Below, one piece after another: positions 15,875 to 25,252 of a stretch of 64,000 bases of DNA (the first letter of the stretch is position 1; each line of letters begins with the position of its first letter). The stretch spans positions 1,860,001 to 1,924,000 of the forward strand of contig NZ_CP091792.1 in assembly GCF_022024115.1 (NCBI RefSeq). Direction: 5' to 3'. The notes beneath the pieces were generated by a model, which made no database searches, had not been told where the DNA came from, and saw only the letters and a list, made by a program, of their open reading frames with translations. This stretch comes from Prevotella communis (GTDB taxonomy: Bacteria; Bacteroidota; Bacteroidia; Bacteroidales; Bacteroidaceae). The position numbers were made by a program, and so were the translations under genes.

Positions 15875-16474
15875 ATGAATAAAGAAGGTCGACCACATAT
15901 TGCCATCATCGATCCCAACACCCTGGCAGTGCTCGGATTGAAGCAGTTACTACAAAACGTGATGCCCATAGCTACCATCGATACTTATGGTTCGATGGCA
16001 GAATTGATGGCCAACAATCCTGAGCAGTATATGCACTATTTTGTTTCGATGAACATCGTGCTGGAAAACAAGTCCTTCTTTACGGAACGTCAACGTAAGA
16101 CGATTGTGCTGACCCTCTCGCTCAACAGCGGTAATACGCTAACGGAATTTCATTCACTCTGCATCAACGTACCCGAGTCTGAGCTTGTGCGCTCACTACT
16201 GACGTTGCAGCATAGGGGGCATGCCAACGGACGCAACATGCCCGAGATGCCCAAAATCCTGCAACAGAAAATCCTGTCGGACCGTGAGATAGAGGTCATG
16301 TCGCTGATTGTACAGGGCTATATCAATAAGGAGATAGCCGACAAGCTGAATATCGGACTGGCCACGGTGATTACCCACCGCAAGAATATCATGGAGAAAC
16401 TGGGTATGAAAAGCGTATCCGCGCTCACCATCTACGCGGTGATGCACGGATACGTGGATATCAATAAAATCTAG
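15875..16474 (+). CDS. LuxR/FixJ-type regulator with degenerate receiver
   Basis: A 199-residue protein with the response-regulator layout. The N-terminal half looks like a receiver (HIAIIDPNTLAVLGLKQLL), but the position that normally holds the phosphorylated aspartate reads HYFVSMNIVLE, with no Asp. The C-terminal LuxR helix-turn-helix is clear: LSDREIEVMSLIVQGYINKE, IADKLNIGLATVITHRKNIM. It probably binds DNA without phosphorylation control. The start at 15875 is chosen because the upstream TTG frame overlaps the -7 promoter element. No histidine kinase is nearby. Confidence 0.85.
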   Translation: MNKEGRPHIAIIDPNTLAVLGLKQLLQNVMPIATIDTYGSMAELMANNPEQYMHYFVSMNIVLENKSFFTERQRKTIVLTLSLNSGNTLTEFHSLCINVPESELVRSLLTLQHRGHANGRNMPEMPKILQQKILSDREIEVMSLIVQGYINKEIADKLNIGLATVITHRKNIMEKLGMKSVSALTIYAVMHGYVDINKI

Positions 16475-16500
16475 GAGATAATTCCTTAGTCTTATTCGTC

Positions 16501-18090
16501 TTAGAACTCACTGGTAAAGTGGAACTGGATATGCTCAAAGTCCTGCTGTGCCATCTGGAGCACGTAGCCTGAGTCGGCCAGGAACACATCCCTACCCTCT
16601 TTATCCTTTGCCATATACTGGTACTTGCGTTTCTTGAAGTTTTCCAACTCTTTCTCGTCATCGCTGGAAATCCAACAAGCCTTATAAAGATGTACAGGTT
16701 CCCAACGGCATTTTGCGTTGTATTCGTTCTCCAGACGATACTGGATAACCTCAAACTGCAGCTGACCAACCGTACCGATAATCTTACGGTTGTTGAACTG
16801 GTTGACAAATAATTGTGCCACACCTTCGTCCATCAACTGGTCAATACCTTTCTGTAGTTGCTTGGCCTTCATGGGGTCATCATTCTCAATATACTTGAAG
16901 AGTTCAGGCGAGAACGAAGGCAATCCGCGGAAATGCAGCTGTTCGCCTTCAGTAATCGTATCACCGATCTTAAAGATGCCTCCTGTATCAGGCAGACCTA
17001 CGATATCTCCTGGCCATGCCTCGTCAATAGTAGACTTACGCTGCGCCATGAACTGTGTGGGCGAGGTGAAACGCATGGTCTTTCCCTGACGTACGTGCAG
17101 GTAGGGCTGGTTGCGCTGGAACTTGCCTGAGCAGACCTTGCAGAAAGCAATACATGAACGGTGGTTGGGATCGATATTGGCCGTAATCTTGAAGATAAAA
17201 CCTGTAAACTTCTGTTCCTCGGGTTGTACCTCACGCTCCTCAGCCTTTGTAGGACGGGGGCTGGGCGCAATCTCCACGAAGCAGTTCAGCAGTTCCTGCA
17301 CACCAAAATTATTAAGCGCAGAACCAAAGAATACGGGAGCCACCTCTGCAGAGCGATAGGTCTCCACATCGAATTCCGGATAGACTCCGTCAACAAGTTC
17401 GAGGTCTTCACGGAGCTTCTCAGCATCCTGCTCGCCAACGCGCTTATCGAGCTCTTCAGAATCAATTTCCACTTCAACCTTCTCTGTAACGCGCTGCTTA
17501 TCAGGCGTAAAGAGGTCCAGTTTCTGTTCGTAGATATTATACACGCCCTTGAACTTGGCACCCTGGTTGATAGGCCAAGACAGAGGACGCACCTTGATTT
17601 CAAGTTCCTTCTCCAACTCGTCGAGCAAGTCAAAGGGGTCACGACCCTCGCGGTCCATCTTGTTCACGAAGATAATCACGGGCGTCTTGCGCATACGACA
17701 CACGGTCATCAGCTTACGCGTCTGTGTCTCCACACCTTTGGCTCCATCAACGACGATGATGGCAGAATCAACAGCTGTCAGCGTACGGAAGGTATCCTCA
17801 GCGAAATCCTGGTGACCAGGAGTATCGAGGATATTCACCTTATACTCAATATTCTTGCCATCAGGCGTATAGTCAAACTCCATCACAGAGGTTGACACCG
17901 AGATACCACGCTGCTTCTCGATCTCCATCCAGTCGCTCGTGGCTGTCTTCTTGATTTTGTTACTCTTCACGGCACCGGCCACCTGTATCTGTCCGCCAAA
18001 AAGCAGGAACTTCTCGGTCAGCGTGGTCTTACCGGCATCAGGATGCGAAATAATCGCAAACGTTCTTCTTCTTTCTATCTCTTGATTCAT
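16501..18090 (-). CDS. prfC: Peptide chain release factor 3
   Basis: Translational GTPase that recycles RF1/RF2 from the ribosome. The G1 motif is [15 protein letters not shown], switch II is [16 protein letters not shown], and G4 is [11 protein letters not shown]. The RF3-specific insert [14 protein letters not shown] separates it from EF-G. 529 residues is the family length. Its start overlaps the rfbD stop by 4 bp, so the two are co-transcribed. Confidence 0.95.
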   Translation of the reverse strand: MNQEIERRRTFAIISHPDAGKTTLTEKFLLFGGQIQVAGAVKSNKIKKTATSDWMEIEKQRGISVSTSVMEFDYTPDGKNIEYKVNILDTPGHQDFAEDTFRTLTAVDSAIIVVDGAKGVETQTRKLMTVCRMRKTPVIIFVNKMDREGRDPFDLLDELEKELEIKVRPLSWPINQGAKFKGVYNIYEQKLDLFTPDKQRVTEKVEVEIDSEELDKRVGEQDAEKLREDLELVDGVYPEFDVETYRSAEVAPVFFGSALNNFGVQELLNCFVEIAPSPRPTKAEEREVQPEEQKFTGFIFKITANIDPNHRSCIAFCKVCSGKFQRNQPYLHVRQGKTMRFTSPTQFMAQRKSTIDEAWPGDIVGLPDTGGIFKIGDTITEGEQLHFRGLPSFSPELFKYIENDDPMKAKQLQKGIDQLMDEGVAQLFVNQFNNRKIIGTVGQLQFEVIQYRLENEYNAKCRWEPVHLYKACWISSDDEKELENFKKRKYQYMAKDKEGRDVFLADSGYVLQMAQQDFEHIQFHFTSEF

Positions 18091-18935
18091 AATTTCTTAA
18101 TACATTCTGCAAGGGAGTCTTCCCAATAAGGTATCTCTATACCGTATGTTTGCTTAATCTTAGTCTTGTCAAGTACGCTATAGTGCGGACGGGCTGCTGG
18201 TGTGGGATACTCAGAAGTATGAAGCGGGCGCACCTTACAGGTCACGATGCCAGCAAGCCGGTGGATGGCTTTTGTGAAATCATACCATGAGGTAACGCCT
18301 TCGTTACTGAAATGATACACCCCCGGAACAATACCCTTATTGATGGCAGAGAAAATAGCGACTGCCAGATCGCGGGCATATGTGGGTGTGCCTATTTGGT
18401 CGAAGATAACACCCAGTTCCTGACGCTCACGTCCCAGACGAACCATCGTCTTCACGAAGTTATTGCCAAACGATGAATACAGCCAGGCCGTACGGATAAT
18501 CATGGATTTCTGACAGAGTTTCTGCACATTCAGCTCACCCACCAGTTTGGTACGTCCGTAAACGCTATTAGGACACGTGTCCTCATCCTCGGTATAAGGT
18601 GTGCAGTTGGTGCCGTCGAACACATAGTCAGTAGATATATGAATCATCCAACCACCACGACGCTCAATGGCATGTGCCAGGAAAGCAGGTGCCTCGGCAT
18701 TAAGCTTCTGACACAGGGCTTCGTTTACTTCTGCGTTGTCAACAGCCGTAAAAGCGGCACAGTTCACGATACCATCAATGGCATGCTCATCAAGAAAAGC
18801 TTCGATAGCATCCTGATTGGTGATATCCAGTTCCTGTACATCCGTATTAAAATAGGTGTGCTGCAGATTCTTCTTTTCCAACAGTTGCATCTCGTTGCCC
18901 AACTGTCCGTTACAGCCTGTTATTAGTATGTTCAT
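18087..18935 (-). CDS. rfbD: dTDP-4-dehydrorhamnose reductase
   Basis: NAD(P)-dependent reductase of the SDR superfamily; the last step of dTDP-L-rhamnose synthesis for surface polysaccharide. The nucleotide-binding motif is [17 protein letters not shown], the catalytic Ser-Tyr-Lys are in [10 protein letters not shown] and [12 protein letters not shown], and [17 protein letters not shown] follows. Length is 282 residues. No rfbA, B or C are adjacent. It lies 9 bp downstream of the DUF4924-like gene. Confidence 0.92.
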   Translation of the reverse strand: MNILITGCNGQLGNEMQLLEKKNLQHTYFNTDVQELDITNQDAIEAFLDEHAIDGIVNCAAFTAVDNAEVNEALCQKLNAEAPAFLAHAIERRGGWMIHISTDYVFDGTNCTPYTEDEDTCPNSVYGRTKLVGELNVQKLCQKSMIIRTAWLYSSFGNNFVKTMVRLGRERQELGVIFDQIGTPTYARDLAVAIFSAINKGIVPGVYHFSNEGVTSWYDFTKAIHRLAGIVTCKVRPLHTSEYPTPAARPHYSVLDKTKIKQTYGIEIPYWEDSLAECIKKL

Positions 18936-18944
18936 CTTTTTTAG

Positions 18945-19487
18945 TTAAAACTCCAATGGTTCTTCTTTGTCTTTCTTGTAATAATCACTCAGCATACCTA
19001 CAAACGTAGACACCTCTTTCAGGGCGTGCTGCGTATTAGGCGTAATCTCTTTCTTCTGCAAACGCAGCATCATAACGCCATAGAGCAGGTTCAGACAGGT
19101 TTCCACCTCACCCTCTTCCTTATTGGCGCCACGATTACGCAATTCTACGATAAAGGGCAATACCTTATAGTATTCTGCGTTGTAGAAAGGGAACTTAGAC
19201 GACGAGAGCAACTGCTGATGCAACTCTGTCATCATCTGCAACGTCACTTTATTGATTTGCAGGTGACCCTGCTGGCGACAGCCCTCGGTATTCATCATGC
19301 GAATCAGATTACCAAACCAGTCGGCTTCCTCCTCCTTCTGTTCTTCATTGTAATCAAATCGGTCAATATATTCGCGGCGAATACGTGCCAGCGAGCAGTC
19401 GAAGGCACGGATTGTATCCTCTACCTGCCACATGTAAAGCAGGTATTCCGCAATATTCTTCTTACGTAATTCCTGTGCGATAAACAT
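18945..19487 (-). CDS. DUF4924-like protein
   Basis: A 180-residue mainly helical protein without a signal peptide, starting MFIAQELRKKNIAEYLLYMW. The layout (LARIRREYIDRFDYN..., DWFGNLIRMMNTEGC...) is the conserved Bacteroidales family known as DUF4924. Function unknown. It is in a reverse unit LysE-DUF4924-rfbD-prfC with 8-bp and 9-bp gaps. Confidence 0.75.
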   Translation of the reverse strand: MFIAQELRKKNIAEYLLYMWQVEDTIRAFDCSLARIRREYIDRFDYNEEQKEEEADWFGNLIRMMNTEGCRQQGHLQINKVTLQMMTELHQQLLSSSKFPFYNAEYYKVLPFIVELRNRGANKEEGEVETCLNLLYGVMMLRLQKKEITPNTQHALKEVSTFVGMLSDYYKKDKEEPLEF

Positions 19488-19495
19488 ATCTTGTA

Positions 19496-20176
19496 TTAGA
19501 AAATATTATATAGATGCAAACTGAATAGCGTGGTGAGCAACACAATGATACTACCAATAATAACCAGCGTACCAATAATCCTATTAATAATACGTATGCC
19601 GTTATTGTCGAACTTCAGACGTATCACGTCTACCAGCCATGTCAGGCCCCACCACCACAGCAAGGCACCACCGATGATACTGATGAATCCGGCAACCAAC
19701 TCAATGGGCTTATCAATCTGCAGACCAAATGAGAACTGTGCATAGAGCGCCATAAAGAGGAAAACGATAAGCGGATTGCTCAACGTTACGAGGAAAGCCG
19801 TAATACCATTATGTGTCAACGTGCCTTTATTCTGTCCAGGCTTTCGCAGATTCTTCGTAGGGTCTGTGCGATATGTAAAAACGCCAAATGCCAAGAGCAT
19901 CAGGCTACCAACTATCTGCAGGTAGAAACGATTGGTATCATTACTTACAAGCTCTACCACCATACCCATTCCCAAGCCGGTAATACCAGCATAGATAATG
20001 TCACTCAGGGCAGCGCCGCAACCTGTTACAAAGCCATACCATCTGCCCTTGTTCAATGTGCGCTGAACACATAGCACACCTACAGGACCCATAGGCGCAG
20101 AAGCAATGATGCCTATCAAGAGTCCCTTAAAGACAATATCTAACAAATTTGGTATAGTGTTTACATCGAATGTCAT
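19496..20176 (-). CDS. LysE-family exporter
   Basis: An inner-membrane protein of 226 residues with about six hydrophobic segments. The family signature is near the N-terminus: IIASAPMGPVGVLCVQRTLN followed by GFVTGCGAALSDIIYAGITG. LysE/RhtB proteins export amino acids such as lysine, threonine or homoserine. The predicted -7 element is only 9 bp upstream of the ATG, so the mRNA may lack a leader. Confidence 0.85.
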   Translation of the reverse strand: MTFDVNTIPNLLDIVFKGLLIGIIASAPMGPVGVLCVQRTLNKGRWYGFVTGCGAALSDIIYAGITGLGMGMVVELVSNDTNRFYLQIVGSLMLLAFGVFTYRTDPTKNLRKPGQNKGTLTHNGITAFLVTLSNPLIVFLFMALYAQFSFGLQIDKPIELVAGFISIIGGALLWWWGLTWLVDVIRLKFDNNGIRIINRIIGTLVIIGSIIVLLTTLFSLHLYNIF

Positions 20177-20184
20177 AGTGTCTG

Positions 20185-20214
20185 CAAAGGTACTACTTTT
20201 TTGGGCACTACAAG
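20185..20214 (-). promoter_or_regulatory. Promoter of the LysE-DUF4924-rfbD-prfC unit
   Basis: Read on the minus strand: CTTG (20214-20211), an 18-nt spacer and TACCTTTG (20192-20185). The start codon at 20176 lies 9 bp beyond. Confidence 0.7.
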
Positions 20215-20245
20215 CAGTGTAGGCAGTTAAAAGGAGTTAAAGGCG

Positions 20246-20276
20246 CTTGTTTTTACCCGTAATCTTCTTACCTTTG
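20246..20276 (+). promoter_or_regulatory. Promoter of the ROK kinase gene
   Basis: CTTG (20246-20249), a 19-nt spacer and TACCTTTG (20269-20276), divergent from the LysE promoter. Confidence 0.72.
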
Positions 20277-20316
20277 CATGAAAACTCATATAACACAAGG
20301 ATAATTTACACCAGAA

Positions 20317-21303
20317 ATGAACGAACAAATGATACAAAAGCCCTATGTCATCGGACTTGACCTAGGAGGTACTAATTCTGTTTTCGGTATTGTCGACGCC
20401 CGAGGAGACATCAAGGCTACAACTGCCATCAAGACCGGCGGCCACACCACACCGGAATCTTATGTGGATGCCTGCATGGAGGTTCTCCTTCCCGTTATCG
20501 AACAGGTAGGCGGCCTTGACAAAATCAAGGCTATGGGCATCGGAGCTCCCAATGGCAACTATTATAACGGCACCATCGAGTTTGCCCCCAACCTGCCATG
20601 GGCTCATGACACCGTGGTACCTCTGGCACAAATGTTCTCAGAACGACTGGGAGGCATTCCCGTAGGACTGACCAATGATGCCAATGCTGCAGCAATGGGC
20701 GAGATGGTTTACGGCGTTGCTCGCGGCATGAAGGACTTCATCGTTATCACATTGGGTACAGGCGTCGGCTCAGGTATCGTGGTCAACGGACAGGTAGTAT
20801 ACGGTCACGACGGATTTGCCGGAGAACTGGGGCATGTCACCATGGTGCGTGGTGCTGAGGGACGTCCCTGCGGCTGCGGACGTACAGGCTGCCTGGAGAC
20901 TTATTGTTCTGCAACCGGTGTAGCACGTACGGCTCGTGAACTGCTTCAAAACACCGATCGTCCATCCCTGCTCCGGGAACTTGACACAGAAAGCATCACT
21001 TCTCTCGACGTGAGTATTGCTGCCGAGAAAGGTGACGAATTAGCTAAAGAAATATATGATTTCACCGGAAAGATGCTGGGGGAGGCATGTGCCGATTTCG
21101 CAGCCTTCTCATCACCCGAGGCCTTCATTTTCTTTGGAGGCATGACCAAAGCCGGAGAGCTCATTATGAAGCCTATTCGCGAAGCTTACGAAGCACATGT
21201 CATGAAACCTTTCCGCGGCAAGGCACAGTTCCTTGTCAGCGGCCTTGACGGTGCCTCTGCTGCCGTTCTTGGTGCATCGGCTATCGGATGGGAGTTAAAA
21301 TAA
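20317..21303 (+). CDS. ROK-family sugar kinase (glucokinase-like)
   Basis: A 328-residue ROK protein. The N-terminal phosphate-binding motif is GLDLGGTNSVFGIVD, and the catalytic segment is LTNDANAAAMGEMVYG. The ROK zinc site is GELGHVTMVRG followed by CGCGRTGCLETY. The C-terminal half has FIFFGGMTKAGELI. It probably phosphorylates glucose using ATP, as other Bacteroidetes ROK glucokinases do. No DNA-binding domain is present, so it is not a NagC-type repressor. The next gene, rpsA, has its own promoter. Confidence 0.88.
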   Translation: MNEQMIQKPYVIGLDLGGTNSVFGIVDARGDIKATTAIKTGGHTTPESYVDACMEVLLPVIEQVGGLDKIKAMGIGAPNGNYYNGTIEFAPNLPWAHDTVVPLAQMFSERLGGIPVGLTNDANAAAMGEMVYGVARGMKDFIVITLGTGVGSGIVVNGQVVYGHDGFAGELGHVTMVRGAEGRPCGCGRTGCLETYCSATGVARTARELLQNTDRPSLLRELDTESITSLDVSIAAEKGDELAKEIYDFTGKMLGEACADFAAFSSPEAFIFFGGMTKAGELIMKPIREAYEAHVMKPFRGKAQFLVSGLDGASAAVLGASAIGWELK

Positions 21304-21393
21304 AGTCAAACGATACGTACAGCGATACAGTTAAAGAAAATTAATTTTTTAAGCATAATTGGGTGCAATGGTCTCATTTTCAAATAATTTGAG

Positions 21394-21540
21394 TACCTTT
21401 GCACCCAATTTTGACTCATACTGGGTCGATAGGAGCCGGAACAGGCGCCGACACCTATATAATATTAACCAATTAAAATTGTCTGATAAACGTCTGTTCA
21501 GACAAACAATAATGCCCACTAAAGGGCGACAATTAAATTT
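21394..21540 (+). promoter_or_regulatory. rpsA promoter and structured leader
   Basis: A -7 element TACCTTTG (21394-21401) without a clear -33 box precedes an unusually long leader of about 130 nt. The leader contains an inverted repeat TTGTCTGA/TCAGACAA with an 11-nt loop (21479-21505) and a small hairpin GCCC-ACTAAA-GGGC (21514-21527) just before the ATG. S1 autoregulates its own translation in other bacteria; the same here is an inference. Confidence 0.5.
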
Positions 21541-23319
21541 ATGTCAGAATTAACAAAGAACGTTCAGCCGTTGCAGGACTTCAACTGGGACGAGTTTGAA
21601 AATGGCACCGTAGCCAACATCAGCAAGGAAGAGCTTGACAAGGCTTACGATGAGACCCTGAACAAAGTTGCCGATCATCAGGTAGTTGAGGGTAAGGTCA
21701 TCTCAGTTGACAAGAAGGAAGTAGTCGTTAACATTGGCTACAAGAGCGACGGTATCATCCCCGCTGGTGAGTTCCGCTACAACCCCGACCTGAAAGAGGG
21801 TGACGTAGTAGAAGTCTATGTGGAGACCGCTGAGGACAAGAAGGGTCAGCTGGTACTTTCTCACAAGAAGGCTCGCCTGAGCCAGGCTTGGGACCGCGTT
21901 AATGAGGCTCTCGAGGCACAGGAGATTGTACAGGGCTACATCAAGTGCCGCACAAAGGGTGGTATGATTGTAGACGTATTTGGCATTGAGGCCTTCCTGC
22001 CCGGCAGTCAGATCGACGTTCATCCCATACGCGACTACGACCAGTTCGTTGGCAAGACTATGGAGTTCAAGATCGTGAAGATCAACCAGGAGTTCCGCAA
22101 CGTAGTTGTAAGCCACAAGGCCCTCATCGAGCAGGAGCTCGAGGCTCAGAAGCAGGAGATTATCTCTCGCCTGGAGAAGGGTCAGATCCTCGAGGGTACT
22201 GTCAAGAACATCACCTCTTACGGTGTGTTTGTTGACCTCGGTGGTGTTGACGGACTGATTCACATCACAGACCTGTCTTGGGGCCGAATCGACGATCCTA
22301 AGAAGGTTGTTGAGCTCGACCAGAAGATCAACGTTGTTATCCTCGACTTCGACGAGGAGAAGAAGCGTATCGCTCTCGGTCTGAAGCAGCTCACTCCTCA
22401 TCCTTGGGATGCTCTGGACGCTAACCTCAAGGTTGGTGACCACATCAAGGGTAAGGTTGTTGTTATCGCTGATTACGGTGCATTCGTTGAGGTTCAGCCC
22501 GGTGTTGAGGGTCTGATCCACGTTTCTGAGATGTCATGGAGCCAGCACCTGCGCTCAGCTCAGGAGTTCCTGAAGGTTGGCGACGAGGTTGAGGCTGTTA
22601 TCCTGACTCTGGATCGCGAGGAGCGCAAGATGTCACTGGGTATCAAGCAGCTGAAGGAAGACCCATGGGAGGCTATCGAGGTTAAGTACCCCGTTGGCAG
22701 CAAGCACACCGCTAAAGTTCGCAACTTCACCAACTTCGGTGTATTTGTAGAGCTCGAGGAGGGTGTTGATGGTCTGATCCACATCAGCGACCTGAGCTGG
22801 ACCAAGAAGGTTAAGCATCCTTCTGAGTTCACAAAGGTTGGCGAGCAGATCGACGTTGTTGTACTCGATATCGACAAGGAGAACCGTCGTCTCTCTCTCG
22901 GTCACAAGCAGCTCGAGGACAATCCTTGGGACGCTTTCGAGGAGAAGTACACTGTAGGTTCTGTTCACACCGGTAAGATCACAGAGGTTCTGGAGAAGGG
23001 CGCCGTTGTTTCTCTCGAGGAGAACGTTGAGGGCTTCGCTACTCCTAAGCACCTCGTTAAGGAGGACGGCTCACAGGCTCAGCAGGGCGAGGAGCTGGAG
23101 TTCAAGGTGATCGAGTTCAATAAGGACAGCAAACGTATTATCCTCAGCCACAGCCGTACATTCGAGGATGCACAGCGTGAGGAGAAGCGTGCTACACGTA
23201 AGGCTGCCGCTCCTAAGAAGAGCGACGCTCCTAAGATTGAGAATGTTGCAGCTAGCACCACTCTGGGTGACCTCGACGTTCTGGCTAATCTGAAGGCTCA
23301 GATGGAGAAGGGCGAGTAA
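21541..23319 (+). CDS. rpsA: 30S ribosomal protein S1
   Basis: A 592-residue protein made of about six S1 RNA-binding domains. The repeats are easy to see: GTVKNITSYGVFVDLGGVDG, GKVVVIADYGAFVEVQPGVE and AKVRNFTNFGVFVELEEGVD. Each is followed by GLIHISDLSW or GLIHVSEMSW. It brings mRNA to the ribosome. The codons are strongly biased (GTT, GAG, AAG), as expected for a highly expressed gene. The C-terminus is K/A-rich. A terminator follows 24 bp after the stop. Confidence 0.95.
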   Translation: MSELTKNVQPLQDFNWDEFENGTVANISKEELDKAYDETLNKVADHQVVEGKVISVDKKEVVVNIGYKSDGIIPAGEFRYNPDLKEGDVVEVYVETAEDKKGQLVLSHKKARLSQAWDRVNEALEAQEIVQGYIKCRTKGGMIVDVFGIEAFLPGSQIDVHPIRDYDQFVGKTMEFKIVKINQEFRNVVVSHKALIEQELEAQKQEIISRLEKGQILEGTVKNITSYGVFVDLGGVDGLIHITDLSWGRIDDPKKVVELDQKINVVILDFDEEKKRIALGLKQLTPHPWDALDANLKVGDHIKGKVVVIADYGAFVEVQPGVEGLIHVSEMSWSQHLRSAQEFLKVGDEVEAVILTLDREERKMSLGIKQLKEDPWEAIEVKYPVGSKHTAKVRNFTNFGVFVELEEGVDGLIHISDLSWTKKVKHPSEFTKVGEQIDVVVLDIDKENRRLSLGHKQLEDNPWDAFEEKYTVGSVHTGKITEVLEKGAVVSLEENVEGFATPKHLVKEDGSQAQQGEELEFKVIEFNKDSKRIILSHSRTFEDAQREEKRATRKAAAPKKSDAPKIENVAASTTLGDLDVLANLKAQMEKGE

Positions 23320-23343
23320 TTCGCATCTACATCCAAACATAGC

Positions 23344-23378
23344 AGAAGCCCGGTTCTGAAAAGAGCTGGGCTTCTTTC
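23344..23378 (+). terminator. Terminator after rpsA
   Basis: AGAAGCCC (23344-23351) pairs with GGGCTTCT (23368-23375), followed by a short T-rich run. Confidence 0.8.
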
Positions 23379-23435
23379 TGTTTAAATATTCGTTAAAACT
23401 ATTGGAAGAAGAACACGCATTTCAGTTTTTTTCGC

Positions 23436-23443
23436 TAACTTTG
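23436..23443 (+). promoter_or_regulatory. -7 element upstream of recJ
   Basis: TAACTTTG matches the -7 consensus, 66 bp upstream of the recJ ATG. No clear -33 box at the usual distance. Confidence 0.45.
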
Positions 23444-23508
23444 TATGCTAATTTGCCGTAATAGGCGAATTTTGCACCTAAAGCGCGAAAATAAAAAAAT
23501 ACAATATA

Positions 23509-25239
23509 ATGAATTTTAAATGGAATTACGAACCGCCAACACCCGAACGCAAGCAGCAGGCTAAGGAACTGGCCGAGAAGATAAGCATGAGCCCTATACT
23601 GGCCGAACTGCTTATCCAGCGCGGCATCAAGACCGAGAGTGCCGCCAAGCGATTCTTCAGGCCGATGCTCAACGAACTGATAGACCCGTTCCTGATGAAC
23701 GATATGGATGTCGCCGTTGACCGACTGAACGATGCAATGGGGCGAAAAGAGCGCATCATGATTTATGGCGACTATGATGTGGATGGCTGTACAGCTGTCG
23801 CATTGGTCTATAAATTCCTGTTGCAGTTCTATTCTAACATCGAGTATTACATACCCGATCGCTACGAGGAAGGTTACGGCATCAGTCGTAAAGGTTTGGA
23901 CTATGCAGCAGAAACAGGTGTCAAACTGATTATCGTGCTTGATTGTGGCATCAAAGCTATCGATGAGATTGCTTATGCCAAATCGCTGGGTATTGACTTT
24001 ATCATCTGCGACCACCACGTACCCGACGACGAGTTGCCTTGCGCCGTGGCTATCCTGAATCCCAAGCGTCAGGATTCCACCTATCCTTTCAAGCACCTCT
24101 GCGGGTGTGGCGTAGGCTTTAAGTTTATGCAGGCTTTTGCCAAGAACAATGGTATTCCCTTTTCCCAGCTCATTCCCCTACTCGATTTCTGTGCCGTGAG
24201 TATCGCAGCAGATATCGTACCTGTAACGGGTGAGAACCGCATCATGGCTTTCCACGGTCTGAAACAACTGAATCAGAATCCGTCGGTAGGCCTGAAAGCA
24301 ATTATCGAGATTTGCGGTCTGACAGGACGCGAGCTCACCATGAGCGATATCATCTTCAAGATAGGTCCTCGTATCAATGCCAGTGGACGCGTCCAGAATG
24401 GTACCGAGACCGTTGACCTGCTTGTAGAGAAAGACATGCAGAAGGCATTGGCCGAGGCTATTCATATCAATGAGTATAACGACCAGCGCCGTGATATCGA
24501 CAAGCAGATGACAGAAGAAGCCAACCAAATTGTAGCTCGTCTGGAGAGTCAGGAACATCAGTCTGCTATCGTCCTTTACGGCGAAGGCTGGAAGAAAGGT
24601 GTCGTAGGTATCGTAGCTTCACGCATGACGGATATGTATTTCCGACCTACAGTCGTACTTTCATGCAACGACGGAATAGCCTCTGGTTCAGCACGTAGCG
24701 TAGCCGGTTACGACGTATACGACGCTATCAAGAGCTGTCGTGATTTGCTGGAGAACTTCGGTGGTCACACCTATGCGGTAGGTCTGACCTTGCGTGTTGA
24801 GAATATTCCAGAGTTCCGTCGCCGTTTCCAGCAATATGTCAGCGAACATATCGGTACACGTCAAACGGAAGCTTCCATCGATATTGAGGCAGAGGTAGAT
24901 TTCAAGGATATCACCAAGAAACTGCTCAACGACCTGAAGAAATTCGCTCCTTATGGCCCCGAGAATCCAAAACCATTATTCTGTACGCGCGGCGTTTACG
25001 ACTATGGAACATCAAAGGTTGTGGGCAAGCAGCAGGAACATATCAAACTTGAACTGGTGGATTCACGTTCCAGCAACGTCATGAACGGCATTGCCTTCGG
25101 ACAGAGTCAGGCAGCCCGTTATATCAAGTCGAAACGTTCGTTCGACATCTGCTACACCATAGAGGAAAATATCTACAAACGCGGCGAAGTACAATTACAG
25201 ATTGAAGATATCAAGCCAAGCGACTCTGATAATGGATAA
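23509..25239 (+). CDS. recJ: Single-stranded-DNA exonuclease RecJ
   Basis: 5'-3' ssDNA exonuclease of recombination and mismatch repair. The DHH domain shows IYGDYDVDGCTAVALV, VLDCGIKAID and IICDHHVPDDELP. The DHHA1 part has SARSVAGYDVYDAI and the GGHTYAVGLTL motif. A C-terminal OB-like part follows. Length is 576 residues. It is followed by recQ after a short gap; RecQ and RecJ act together at gapped or stalled forks. Confidence 0.95.
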   Translation: MNFKWNYEPPTPERKQQAKELAEKISMSPILAELLIQRGIKTESAAKRFFRPMLNELIDPFLMNDMDVAVDRLNDAMGRKERIMIYGDYDVDGCTAVALVYKFLLQFYSNIEYYIPDRYEEGYGISRKGLDYAAETGVKLIIVLDCGIKAIDEIAYAKSLGIDFIICDHHVPDDELPCAVAILNPKRQDSTYPFKHLCGCGVGFKFMQAFAKNNGIPFSQLIPLLDFCAVSIAADIVPVTGENRIMAFHGLKQLNQNPSVGLKAIIEICGLTGRELTMSDIIFKIGPRINASGRVQNGTETVDLLVEKDMQKALAEAIHINEYNDQRRDIDKQMTEEANQIVARLESQEHQSAIVLYGEGWKKGVVGIVASRMTDMYFRPTVVLSCNDGIASGSARSVAGYDVYDAIKSCRDLLENFGGHTYAVGLTLRVENIPEFRRRFQQYVSEHIGTRQTEASIDIEAEVDFKDITKKLLNDLKKFAPYGPENPKPLFCTRGVYDYGTSKVVGKQQEHIKLELVDSRSSNVMNGIAFGQSQAARYIKSKRSFDICYTIEENIYKRGEVQLQIEDIKPSDSDNG

Positions 25240-25252
25240 TGAATGATTGATA

